Assembly (NCBI GenBank): GCA_963726085.1
Contig: CAVSAR010000001.1
Location: 62,001-126,000, forward strand
Reading direction: 5' to 3'
Length of the DNA stretch: 64,000 nt
DNA from: ZC4RG30 sp963726085
GTDB taxonomy: Bacteria; Pseudomonadota; Gammaproteobacteria; Steroidobacterales; Steroidobacteraceae
Part shown: piece after piece, positions 47,877 through 56,024 of the stretch
How positions within the stretch are numbered: the first letter of the stretch is position 1
How the letters are laid out: each line of letters begins with the position of its first letter
Made by a program: the position numbers and the translations under genes
The notes under the pieces: generated by a model
Told to the model about the DNA's origin: nothing
What the model saw: the letters and a program-made list of their open reading frames with translations, nothing else
Databases searched by the model: none

Positions 47877-50372
47877 ATGAGGGCGCGCGTTGCAGCTGCC
47901 AGTGTCATGGCATTGCTGGCGCCCGTCGCGCGTGCGGCGGAGCCAGATGCGGCGCTGGAGACCGTCGTGGTCGTCGGCAATACACCGTTGCCCGGTTCGG
48001 AGCTGGAGATTGACCGGATCCCCGCGCCGGTCCAAACGGCTACCGCGCAAGACATTGACCGCTTGCATGCGCTGGATCTGACCTCGTACCTGAACCGCGC
48101 CCTTGGCAGCGTGTACGTCAACGACATGCAGAACAATCCGCTGCAGCCGGACGTCAACTATCGCGGCTATACCGCCTCACCCCTGCTGGGGACCCCGCAG
48201 GGACTCTCGGTCTACATGGATGGAGTGCGGCTAAACCAGCCCTTCGGCGATGTCGTCAGCTGGGATCTCATCCCGCGACAGGCAATCGCCAGCCTGACTC
48301 TGATTCCGGGATCGAATCCCGTGTTTGGGCTCAACACGCTGGGCGGCGCGCTTGCATTGCGTACCAAGGATGGCTACAGCGATCCGGGCCTGTCACTGGG
48401 GGTCAACTATGGATCGCACGATCGCCTGGCAATCGAGGCCGAACTCGGCGGGCACGCAGACGGTGGCCTCTACTGGTACGGCGCTGCCAACAGGTTCAAG
48501 GAGGATGGCTGGCGCAATTCCTCGGCCAGCGACGCGACACAGGCCTTCGGCAAGCTGGGTTTGCGCAATGCCGCAGGCAACGTCTCGCTGTCAGCGTCCT
48601 ATGCGGATACCGACCTGAACGGTAATGGACTGCAGGAGCAGCAGTTCATCATCCATGACTACGCAAGCATCTACACCAAGCCGGACAATACCCGTAACAC
48701 GTCGTACCTGCTCAACCTAGTGGCGACCACCAAAGTCAGCGATACGATTTCGGTGTCGGGCAACGTGTTCTACCGCAACATTCAGACCCATACCCTCAAC
48801 GCGGACGTCAACGATGACTCTCTCGGGCAATGGCTATACCAGCCAAACGCGGTTGAACAGGCGGCCCTTGCCGCGGCAGGGTATACGGGTTATCCAACCA
48901 GTGGCGAGACACAGGCCAATACGCCGTTTCCGTTCTGGCGCTGCATTGCCAACATTCTGCTCAACAGCGAACCCAACCAGCAGTGCAACGGATTGTACAA
49001 TCGCACCGCTACCGACCAGCACGATGCCGGATTCAATGCGCAGGTGGCGCTCGAGCCGGAGTTATGGGGTCGCGACAATCACCTGGTTGCCGGCGCGGGC
49101 GAAGTCCGCACCAGTTCCCACTTCACCCAGTCCTCCCAGTTCGGGTATCTGGTGCCGGATCGCGGGGTCGAGCTGGTCGCCGGCCCGGGTGCGTTCGCCG
49201 ATGGCAGTCAGGATTCCGCAAATGCCTTTGATGCTCGCGTTGACCTGCACGGGACAAGCAGCACGCTCAGCCTGTTCCTGACCGATACATTGCAGTTGTC
49301 ATCGATGGTCGCGTTGACAGTCTCCGGTCGCTACGACCGCACCGACTTGGTGAGCACCGATGCGCTCACGCCAGAAGGCGATCCAGGTTCACTATCTGGC
49401 AGGCATGTATTCAAGCGTATCAATCCCGCTGCGGGCCTGACCGTGACGCCTGCCGAGACCTTTACCGCCTACCTTGGCTACACGGAAGGCAGTCGCGCGC
49501 CATCGGTAATCGAGCTGGGCTGCGCGGACCCGGCAAATCCGTGCAAGCTGCCGAATTCGATGGCCGGCGATCCGCCGTTGGACCAGGTGGTAACCCGTAC
49601 CTATGAGGCGGGCGTGAGGGGGCTCTTTGCGCGAACTGCCCGCTGGAACCTCGGGGTGTTTCGCGCCGACAATCGCGACGACATCCTGTTTGTGGCCGAT
49701 GAGCAGTCAGGTTTCGGCTACTTCAAGAACTTTGGCCAGACTCGGCGACAAGGTGTGGAGGCAGGGGTCAGCAGCCGCATAGGTCCCCTCACTGTCGGTG
49801 CCAATTACACCTACCTGGATGCCACATACCGATCCGCGGAAGAAATCGGCGGTGTGGGCAACAGCGCCAACGACGAGGGGGCCGGCTTCGCGGGGTCTAT
49901 CAAGATCGAGCCTGGTGACAAGATTCCACTGGTTCCCAGCCATATCCTCAAGGTGGTGATGGATTGGCAGATCGTGCCCCTGTTCTCGGTCAATGCCGAT
50001 GCTATGAACGTTGCCGGTTCCTATTCACGCGGCAACGAGAACAATGAGCACCTTTCCGATGGTGTCTATTACCTTGGTCCAGGCCGGACCGGGGGCTACA
50101 CCGTTGTAAACCTGGGCGCCGAGTTGCGGCCCATGCCGGTGCTGAAGGTCTTTGCGCAGGTTAACAATGTCCTGGATCACCAATACTTCACAGGGTCGCA
50201 GCTGGGATTGACGGGGTTCAATGCTGCCGGCAACTTCGTGGCGCAACCCTTTGCCGGGCCTCTCGTGGGCGGCGAGCGACCCTTGCTGGGGTCGACATTC
50301 TACGCACCGGGCGCGCCGCGAAGCTTCTGGGTGGGAATCAAATACGCGCTGTCACTCGGCGGGCCGCGATAA
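47877..50372 (+). CDS. TonB-dependent outer-membrane receptor
   Basis: 831 residues. Signal peptide (VAAASVMALLAPVARAAE), TonB-box region ALETVVVVG, plug domain with LTSYLNRALGSVYVNDMQNN and GLSVYMDGVRLNQPFGDVVSWD, and a 22-strand barrel ending in GAPRSFWVGIKYALSLGG. TonB receptors import metal chelates, vitamins or oligomers. Here it is divergent from the HK-RR-propeller operon and close to a PQQ alcohol dehydrogenase, so a metal chelate or the oxidised substrate is possible. Ligand is not predictable from sequence. Confidence 0.92.
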   Translation: MRARVAAASVMALLAPVARAAEPDAALETVVVVGNTPLPGSELEIDRIPAPVQTATAQDIDRLHALDLTSYLNRALGSVYVNDMQNNPLQPDVNYRGYTASPLLGTPQGLSVYMDGVRLNQPFGDVVSWDLIPRQAIASLTLIPGSNPVFGLNTLGGALALRTKDGYSDPGLSLGVNYGSHDRLAIEAELGGHADGGLYWYGAANRFKEDGWRNSSASDATQAFGKLGLRNAAGNVSLSASYADTDLNGNGLQEQQFIIHDYASIYTKPDNTRNTSYLLNLVATTKVSDTISVSGNVFYRNIQTHTLNADVNDDSLGQWLYQPNAVEQAALAAAGYTGYPTSGETQANTPFPFWRCIANILLNSEPNQQCNGLYNRTATDQHDAGFNAQVALEPELWGRDNHLVAGAGEVRTSSHFTQSSQFGYLVPDRGVELVAGPGAFADGSQDSANAFDARVDLHGTSSTLSLFLTDTLQLSSMVALTVSGRYDRTDLVSTDALTPEGDPGSLSGRHVFKRINPAAGLTVTPAETFTAYLGYTEGSRAPSVIELGCADPANPCKLPNSMAGDPPLDQVVTRTYEAGVRGLFARTARWNLGVFRADNRDDILFVADEQSGFGYFKNFGQTRRQGVEAGVSSRIGPLTVGANYTYLDATYRSAEEIGGVGNSANDEGAGFAGSIKIEPGDKIPLVPSHILKVVMDWQIVPLFSVNADAMNVAGSYSRGNENNEHLSDGVYYLGPGRTGGYTVVNLGAELRPMPVLKVFAQVNNVLDHQYFTGSQLGLTGFNAAGNFVAQPFAGPLVGGERPLLGSTFYAPGAPRSFWVGIKYALSLGGPR

Positions 50373-51044
50373 ACCAACAGCAGCGGCCATTTTCTCTGGC
50401 GACCCTTCAAGCCCCGCCATCCTGGCCAACGAGCCACGTGGCTTCATTTCGAACACACTCTCCACACTGGTGTAGTCGTGATAGCCGAGGCGTGCCAGGG
50501 GGCGGATGCGCTGCACATCCACCCGGCCATCGGCGCGCAGGAAGGCGTCATCGATATGCATGGCCACGACGGTGCCGAAGATGACATCGACGGTGCCGGT
50601 TGGAGTGTTGCCCTCCAGATGCAAGGCCTGCAGGCGCCGACATTCGAATTGCACGGGTGCGGCGGCGACGCGCGGCGGACGTACCAGTCGCGATGGCGAC
50701 TTTTCAAGTTTCGCGTACGCGAACTCATCCACCGATGCCGGCAGCTCCTCGGAGGTCAGGTTGACCTGTTCGCGCAGCGCCCAAGTCGCCATATTCCAGA
50801 CAAACTCACCGCTGGCCTCCACATTGACGACGGTGTCCTTGCGCTGGCCGCGACTGTTGAGGTTGGCGCTGAACATCAATGTAGGCGGGTCGTAGCTGAT
50901 CATCTGGAACTGGCTAAACGGCGCCAGATTGTCGATGCCATCGGGGCCGGTGGTGGAAATCCAGCCAATAGGGCGCGGCACAATGCAAGCCTTGAAAGGG
51001 TTGAACGGCAGCCCGTGTGGCGTTCGGCCGGGTTCGTAGTACAT
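50352..51044 (-). CDS. Flavin reductase-like FMN-binding protein (copy 2)
   Basis: 230 residues: MYYEPGRTPHGLPFNPFKAC, then IVPRPIGWISTTGPDGIDNLAPFSQFQMISYDPPTLMFSAN and VIFGTVVAMHIDDAFL. It is clearly paralogous to copy 1 at 37908 (shared MYYE, NPxKAC, PRPIGWI, NMATWA, RLGYxDYTSV). Its last 21 bases overlap the TonB-receptor end on the other strand. Divergent from the PQQ dehydrogenase, so the two may share regulation. ATG 51044 aligns with the start of copy 1. Confidence 0.87.
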   Translation of the reverse strand: MYYEPGRTPHGLPFNPFKACIVPRPIGWISTTGPDGIDNLAPFSQFQMISYDPPTLMFSANLNSRGQRKDTVVNVEASGEFVWNMATWALREQVNLTSEELPASVDEFAYAKLEKSPSRLVRPPRVAAAPVQFECRRLQALHLEGNTPTGTVDVIFGTVVAMHIDDAFLRADGRVDVQRIRPLARLGYHDYTSVESVFEMKPRGSLARMAGLEGSPEKMAAAVGLSRPAE

Positions 51045-51127
51045 GAGTTGGCACGTCCGGGGCAAAGGGTAGTGTTTTGACGCGTGGCGGCACAAAATAG
51101 CCCGCAATTCGAAAACGGGGAAGCCTC

Positions 51128-53287
51128 ATGAATGTTCGCCTCTTTACCTGCTGCGCCGCTGTGCTGGCACTGGTGGCCTGTGCCCCCAAGGTTGCAACGC
51201 CGCCGGTGGTCGACAATCCCGTGGGGCCGCGCGCCCAGGTGGATGAGGCGCGCATGCAGGCCGTAAACGAGGCTGCCAACGTGGGCCAGTGGCTGTCGCA
51301 TGGGCGCGATTACAGTGAACAGCGATTCAGTCCGTTGACCACGGTGTCAGCGCAGAACGTCGGGCAGCTGGGCCTGGCCTGGTTTGCCGACTTCGACACC
51401 CGGCGCGGGCAGGAGTCCACGCCGTTGGTCATCGATGGGTCGCTGTACGTGACTACGGCGTGGAGCAAGGTGTACGCCTTCGACGCCAAGAGCGGCAAGC
51501 TGCTGTGGAAGTATGATCCCAAGGTGCCGGGCGAGTGGGCGGTCAACGCCTGCTGTGACGTAGTCAATCGCGGTGTGGCCGCCTGGCAAGGGAAGCTGTA
51601 CCTGGCCACTGTGGACGCGCGGCTGATCGCGCTGGACGCGGCCACCGGCAAGGTGATCTGGGACGTCCTGACCATTGATCCGGGCAAGCCGTATGCGATC
51701 ACCGGCGCCCCGCGGGTCGCCAAGGGCAAAGTGCTGATCGGGCAGGGCGGCTCGGAGTTCAGCCAGCGCGGCTACGTCTCCGCGTACGACGCACAGACTG
51801 GCAAGCTCGACTGGCGCTGGTATGTCGTGCCCGGCAATCCGGCCAACGGATTCGAGACGCCTGAACTTGCAGCCGCGGCAAAGACCTGGAACGGGCAGTG
51901 GTGGAAGACCGGTGGTGGCGGGGCTCCGTGGGACTCGATCATCTATGACCCGGAAACCAATTACGTTCTGGTAGGTACCGGCAATGGTGCGCCGTGGCCT
52001 GCCGCGATTCGCTCCCCGGGAGATGGCGATCAGCTGTATCTGTCTTCGATAGTTGCGCTGGATCTGGATACCGGTAAGTACGTCTGGCATTACCAGGCTT
52101 CGCCCAACGAGAGCTGGGACTACGACAACACTTCCCAGATGATGACGGCGAATCTTGACATCGGTGGCCAGAAGCATCACGTGGTCATGCAGGCGCCCAA
52201 GAACGGATTCTTCTACGTGCTCGATGCCAAGAGCGGCAAGCTGCTGTCGGCCGAGCCCTATGTGCAAGGCATTACCTGGGCCAAAGGAATAGACAAGAAG
52301 ACCGGTCGCCCCATCGTCAATCCGGAGGACAACTACGGCAAGACCGGCAAGGGCGCGCTGGTCAGTCCCTACTATGGCGGTGCGCATAACTGGGTGCCGA
52401 TCTCCTTCAGTCCGGCCACCGGGCTGGTCTATATCCCCGTGACGCAAAGCAGCTACGCCTACGTGGCCACCCATGAGGATGACAATCCCATGGGCCAGAA
52501 GCTGTCCATCAGCTTCAAGGGCAACCAGGACATGATGAGCAGGATCAAGACCCCGCCGGTGAGCCTGGGCTACCTTGTGGCGTGGGATCCGGTGGCGCAG
52601 AAGGAACGATGGCGCGCACCTGTTGCAGGGGAAGCTGGCCGCAGCGGTGGCACGCTGGCGACCGCTGCAGGGCTGGTCTTCGCGGGCAATTCCAACAATG
52701 AGTTTGCTGCCTACCGTGCAGACACGGGCGAAAAGCTGTGGCGGACCGATACGCAGACGGGCACGCTGGCAGGGCCAGTCACGTATGAAGTCGATGGTGA
52801 GCAGTACGTGGCCGTGGTGGGCGGATTCCGTCAGACCGGCAGCTACTACGCGCCCAACTATTCGCGGTTGCTGGTATACAAGCTGGGCGCCACCAACAAG
52901 CTGCCTCCCGAGGTGCCGTTCCCGGCGCAGCCGCTCAATCCACCGGCGGCATTTGGCACGCCCGATACATTGAGCCATGGTCAGGAGGTCTACGGGCGCT
53001 TCTGCAGCACCTGCCACGGATCGGATGGCCTGAGCCGGGGCATGTTCCCAGACCTTCGCTACAGCGGTGCGCTGGGCAGTGCCAGTGCGTTCAAGGCAAT
53101 CGTGATCGATGGGGCATTGACCCAAAATGGCATGGTGTCGTTTGCCAAGGGTATCAGTGCCGCCGACGCCGAGGCCGTCAGGGCCTACGTGGTGTCTCGG
53201 GCAATCGAGGCCAAAAACAGCGCACCACCCCCGGCTGCGCCACCCAGTCCCCCGGTTGCGCCTGCCGCACAACCGCACGCCGGCTGA
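51128..53287 (+). CDS. PQQ-dependent quinohemoprotein alcohol dehydrogenase, lipoprotein, with Asp-Tyr-Asp motif
   Basis: 719 residues. Lipobox Leu-Val-Ala-Cys18 suggests outer-membrane anchoring. The eight-bladed PQQ propeller covers about 50-590, with the vicinal disulfide Cys142-Cys143 (NACCDVVNRG) and catalytic Asp331 in NESWDYDNTSQ. The second Asp (333) is the extra metal ligand typical of lanthanide-using enzymes. A cytochrome c domain follows with CSTCH at 626-630 and the Met ligand in NGMVSF, then a proline-rich tail. It oxidises alcohols or related substrates in the periplasm and passes electrons to its heme. PQQ synthesis genes are not in the window. Confidence 0.93.
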   Translation: MNVRLFTCCAAVLALVACAPKVATPPVVDNPVGPRAQVDEARMQAVNEAANVGQWLSHGRDYSEQRFSPLTTVSAQNVGQLGLAWFADFDTRRGQESTPLVIDGSLYVTTAWSKVYAFDAKSGKLLWKYDPKVPGEWAVNACCDVVNRGVAAWQGKLYLATVDARLIALDAATGKVIWDVLTIDPGKPYAITGAPRVAKGKVLIGQGGSEFSQRGYVSAYDAQTGKLDWRWYVVPGNPANGFETPELAAAAKTWNGQWWKTGGGGAPWDSIIYDPETNYVLVGTGNGAPWPAAIRSPGDGDQLYLSSIVALDLDTGKYVWHYQASPNESWDYDNTSQMMTANLDIGGQKHHVVMQAPKNGFFYVLDAKSGKLLSAEPYVQGITWAKGIDKKTGRPIVNPEDNYGKTGKGALVSPYYGGAHNWVPISFSPATGLVYIPVTQSSYAYVATHEDDNPMGQKLSISFKGNQDMMSRIKTPPVSLGYLVAWDPVAQKERWRAPVAGEAGRSGGTLATAAGLVFAGNSNNEFAAYRADTGEKLWRTDTQTGTLAGPVTYEVDGEQYVAVVGGFRQTGSYYAPNYSRLLVYKLGATNKLPPEVPFPAQPLNPPAAFGTPDTLSHGQEVYGRFCSTCHGSDGLSRGMFPDLRYSGALGSASAFKAIVIDGALTQNGMVSFAKGISAADAEAVRAYVVSRAIEAKNSAPPPAAPPSPPVAPAAQPHAG

Positions 53288-53356
53288 ATGACACGATGAA
53301 CCGCTGGTTGCCGTTGCGGGCCGGCCCTTGCTTCCCTAGACTACCGCGCCTGCTGT

Positions 53357-53429
<73 letters not shown>

Positions 53430-53444
53430 GCTATCGTTGATGCC

Positions 53445-53660
53445 ATGAAGCCCGCGATCCTTAGCGTTCCGGACATAATGGGCGGCACGCCGTGCTTTGC
53501 CGGTACGCGAGTGCCGTTCCAGACGCTGCTGGACTTCCTCGAGGCCGGCGACCCCCTGGACGAATTCCTTGAGAACTTTCCCAGTGTCACGCGCGAAATG
53601 GCGGTAGCGGCCCTTCAGCAAGCTGGAGATTTGGCTCTCGCCCATGCGCGTGTTGCTTGA
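53445..53660 (+). CDS. DUF433 antitoxin
   Basis: 71 residues: ILSVPDIMGGTPCFAGTRVPFQTLLDFLEAGDPLDEFLENFPSVTREMAVAAL is the DUF433 winged-helix fold, the antitoxin of DUF433/DUF5615 (VapBC-related) pairs. It overlaps the toxin gene by 17 bases. Located 15 bases after the damaged tRNA-Ala. Confidence 0.9.
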   Translation: MKPAILSVPDIMGGTPCFAGTRVPFQTLLDFLEAGDPLDEFLENFPSVTREMAVAALQQAGDLALAHARVA

Positions 53661-53960
53661 CGAGTGCGTCCCCAAGCGCCTGGGTAAAGAGCTTCCCGAG
53701 CACGACGTAGTCACTGTCGTGGAAATGGGCTGGTCCGGAATCGACGAACGGCAAGCTTCTTGCCTTGGCAGCGACCGAGTTCGATTGGCTCCTCACCGTT
53801 GATTCCAACATCGAGAACCAGCAACACCTTCCCAGCTTGCCCATTGCCATCTTGCTGGTCAGGGCGGTGAGAAATGACCTCCATTCGCTACCAAGCTCTG
53901 GCTCCTGAGATAAGGCGGGCTCTGGCTGAACTTGAAGGCATTACACTTTCAAGCCATCGG
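53644..53960 (+). pseudogene. DUF5615 PIN-like toxin, frameshifted
   Basis: Starts MRVLLDECVPKRLGKELPEHDVVTVVEMGWSG, the PIN-like DUF5615 fold with its first catalytic Asp. The protein continues in a second frame (NGKLLALAATEFDWLLTVDSNIENQQ, then SLPIAILLVRAVRNDL) and in a third (LAPEIRRALAELEG). Two small indels, near 53750 and 53890, are needed. If real, the toxin is dead; the 3' end near 53960 is approximate because the tail diverges. The remaining Asp residues (DWLLTVDSNI) are intact in sequence. Confidence 0.75.
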
Positions 53961-54166
53961 CGCATAACAATCACGCGCAGGGCTGCGTGCTGGAAACCGT
54001 TCTATGTCACGGCTAATACTTCAGCAGACTCGATTGCTCCTTCCGCCGCAGAAATGTCCGAGGGTAACTTTGAGGGTAAGATGGAAATTGGAAATCGGAA
54101 AAGGTATTGAAAACCAGAAAGTTAGATCACGAATGAGAGGGACTTCCGCTCCACCATTTTTTTCCG
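53961..54166. other. AT-richer non-coding stretch after the toxin gene
   Basis: About 200 bases of lower GC than the rest, with no supported gene. It may be remnant sequence brought in with the toxin-antitoxin pair. It ends with a run of seven T at 54157-54163 just before the next gene. Confidence 0.4.
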
Positions 54167-55405
54167 TTGCTGTTCTTGTCGCTTCTCCTGTCGGCAGCCT
54201 CCGTGGCGTCGCCGGCGACATCCACCTGGGAGCAGGTGCGCACGCGAGGTGTACTGCGCATCGGCACAACCGGCGACTACGCACCTTATTCGAATTTGGA
54301 TGCCCGCACCGGTGAGTATGTCGGTGCAGATATTGCCCTGGCGCGGCGCCTGGCACTGGAACTTGGGTTGCGTGCCGAGTTCGTTCCCACCACCTGGAAG
54401 ACCCTGTTGGCGGATGCGACCGCTGATCGCTTTGATGTCGCGGTGGGCGGGATTTCGATAACGCCAGAGCGGGAGCGCACCCAGTTGTTCTCGCAGGCGT
54501 ACTCGACGGACTTCAAGGTGCCCCTGACCCGATGTGGCGAGGAGCTGCGATTTGACACCCGCGCCAAGATCAACCGGCCAGATACGCGATTGATCGAGAA
54601 TGCCGGTGGTACCAACGAACAATTCGCGCGCGCCCAGTTGCCGGCCGCTTCGCTGACGATTCACCCGGACAATCGCACGGTGTTCGATGAAATTGTGGCG
54701 CGGCGCGCCGACGTGATGGTCACCGACGCCGTAGAGGCGCAACTTCAGGCCGTTGCGGGCAAGGGATTGTGCCAGGCCAGCAGGACCACCAAGTGGGCAC
54801 CTGCGCACAAGGCAATTATGCTGGCGCCAGATCCGGCATTCAAAAATCAGATCAATCGTGCTCTCGACAGGATGGATATGACACAAGCCTACGCACGCCT
54901 GCGTGCCCAGTGGATGGAAAACGAGCGCCTGGCAGGGAGTGCAGAACTTCCATCGGCGAGGCTCGCGCGACTGATCGACCTGCGTCTGGCGCTCATGACT
55001 GAGGTGGCGCGATGGAAATGGAACCGCAAGGTTGCCATCGAGGACCTGCCCCGCGAGCGCGCGCAGCTGGACTTATTGCGCTCCCGCGGTATCGCTTTGG
55101 GTATTGACGCGGCGCTGATCGAACGAGTCTTCAGCGCGCAGGTCAGTGCGGCAAAGGTCCTGCAGACGCAGCTGTTCGAGCGCTGGCGGCGCGAGGACAT
55201 TGGCCAGTTTGCCGGGGTATTGGACCTGGAAAAGGACTTGCGACCCCAGATTGATAAAGTGACGGCAGACATCCTGGCGATGCTCGGGAAATGGGATGGG
55301 AGCGCGTCACCCCGCGGCAGCCTCGGGGCCTTTACCATGGGGCCCATCAGTGACCGGGCGCTCGATACAGCCCTGCAGCCGCTTCTCGAGGGCGCGCGAC
55401 CATGA
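54167..55405 (+). CDS. Fused periplasmic cyclohexadienyl dehydratase (PheC-like) and chorismate mutase (AroQ-gamma-like)
   Basis: 412 residues. Signal peptide (LLFLSLLLSAASVASPA). Residues ~20-245 are a solute-binding-protein fold of the PheC type (RGVLRIGTTGDYAPYSN, ADRFDVAVGGISITPERE, ENAGGTNEQFARAQL). Residues ~260-400 resemble secreted chorismate mutase (RLIDLRLALMTEVARWKWNRKVAIEDLPRE, with the catalytic Arg/Lys helix). Together they could turn chorismate into phenylpyruvate outside the cytoplasm. The start is uncertain: TTG 54167 is in frame, whereas ATG 54133 with a better N-terminus is one frame off across a seven-T run, so a homopolymer slip is likely. Confidence 0.85.
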   Translation: MLFLSLLLSAASVASPATSTWEQVRTRGVLRIGTTGDYAPYSNLDARTGEYVGADIALARRLALELGLRAEFVPTTWKTLLADATADRFDVAVGGISITPERERTQLFSQAYSTDFKVPLTRCGEELRFDTRAKINRPDTRLIENAGGTNEQFARAQLPAASLTIHPDNRTVFDEIVARRADVMVTDAVEAQLQAVAGKGLCQASRTTKWAPAHKAIMLAPDPAFKNQINRALDRMDMTQAYARLRAQWMENERLAGSAELPSARLARLIDLRLALMTEVARWKWNRKVAIEDLPRERAQLDLLRSRGIALGIDAALIERVFSAQVSAAKVLQTQLFERWRREDIGQFAGVLDLEKDLRPQIDKVTADILAMLGKWDGSASPRGSLGAFTMGPISDRALDTALQPLLEGARP

Positions 55406-55444
55406 ACTGCGACGATTAACGGTCCGGGTGTCGGACGAGCCCGG

Positions 55445-55828
55445 TCAGGCCATCAGCGCGCGAACTGCCCAGAGACCCAGGAATGCCGCGGCCAGCGAAA
55501 CTCCGACGTGCAGGGCAATGGTTCCGCCGGCCAGCACGGGCCGTCCTGATTCGAACATTGCCAGCACTTCAAGGGCAAACGACGAGAATGTCGTGAGGCC
55601 ACCCAGAAAGCCCGTGATCAGCAAGAGGCGCAGCGTTGGATCGAATGCCGGACGTGCCATCAGCAAGCCGACCAATGCGCCGGCAATGCCGCAACCAAGC
55701 ACGTTGGCCACCAGGGTGCCAAGGGGCAGGGCGACCACCAGCGGATTCAGTACCACCGACAGCAGGTAGCGGGCGACGCCGCCGACCCCGGCGCCGGCAA
55801 AGACAAGTGTCACGGGATGTATACGCAT
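55445..55828 (-). CDS. crcB: Fluoride channel CrcB (Fluc)
   Basis: 127 residues with four membrane helices. GAGVGGVARYLLS, GTLVANVLGCGIAGALVGLL and GFLGGLTTFSSFALEV are the Fluc signatures, including the Asn and the TTFSSF fluoride-track phenylalanines. It exports fluoride as a dual-topology dimer. No fluoride riboswitch is visible; the tRNA-Arg gene lies upstream on the other strand. ATG 55828 was chosen over 55843 and 55867. In relatives crcB usually sits between rarA and serS, so it has moved here. Confidence 0.93.
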   Translation of the reverse strand: MRIHPVTLVFAGAGVGGVARYLLSVVLNPLVVALPLGTLVANVLGCGIAGALVGLLMARPAFDPTLRLLLITGFLGGLTTFSSFALEVLAMFESGRPVLAGGTIALHVGVSLAAAFLGLWAVRALMA

Positions 55829-55887
55829 AAGTACGGGTATCATTGCCGCCGCGCGATGCAGTAGCAACCGCTGCGCAAACTATTCAT

Positions 55888-55963
55888 GCCCCGGTAGCTC
55901 AGTGGATAGAGCACTCGCCTCCTAAGCGAGGGGTCGCAGGTTCAACTCCTGCCCGGGGCACCA
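55888..55963 (+). tRNA. tRNA-Arg(CCU)
   Basis: 76 bases with encoded CCA. Acceptor GCCCCGG/CCGGGGC, D-arm GCTCAGTGGATAGAGC, anticodon stem CTCGC/GCGAG with loop CTCCTAA (anticodon CCT), T-arm CAGGTTCAACTCCTG. A lower-GC gene follows directly, and tRNA-Arg(CCU) is a common integration site. Confidence 0.97.
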
Positions 55964-56024
55964 GATGAGCTTGGTGCAGACTAATTAGCGCCCTCACGTA
56001 CCCCATTAGCATATGGGGTTGAGT

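Noticed and set aside
46766..48157. Longer 463-residue version of the histidine kinase
   Set aside because: The extra 142 residues run antisense through the TonB-receptor signal and plug; ATG 47731 gives a normal kinase.
55829..55887. Possible fluoride riboswitch before crcB
   Set aside because: The 59 bases to the tRNA lack the conserved crcB-motif pattern.
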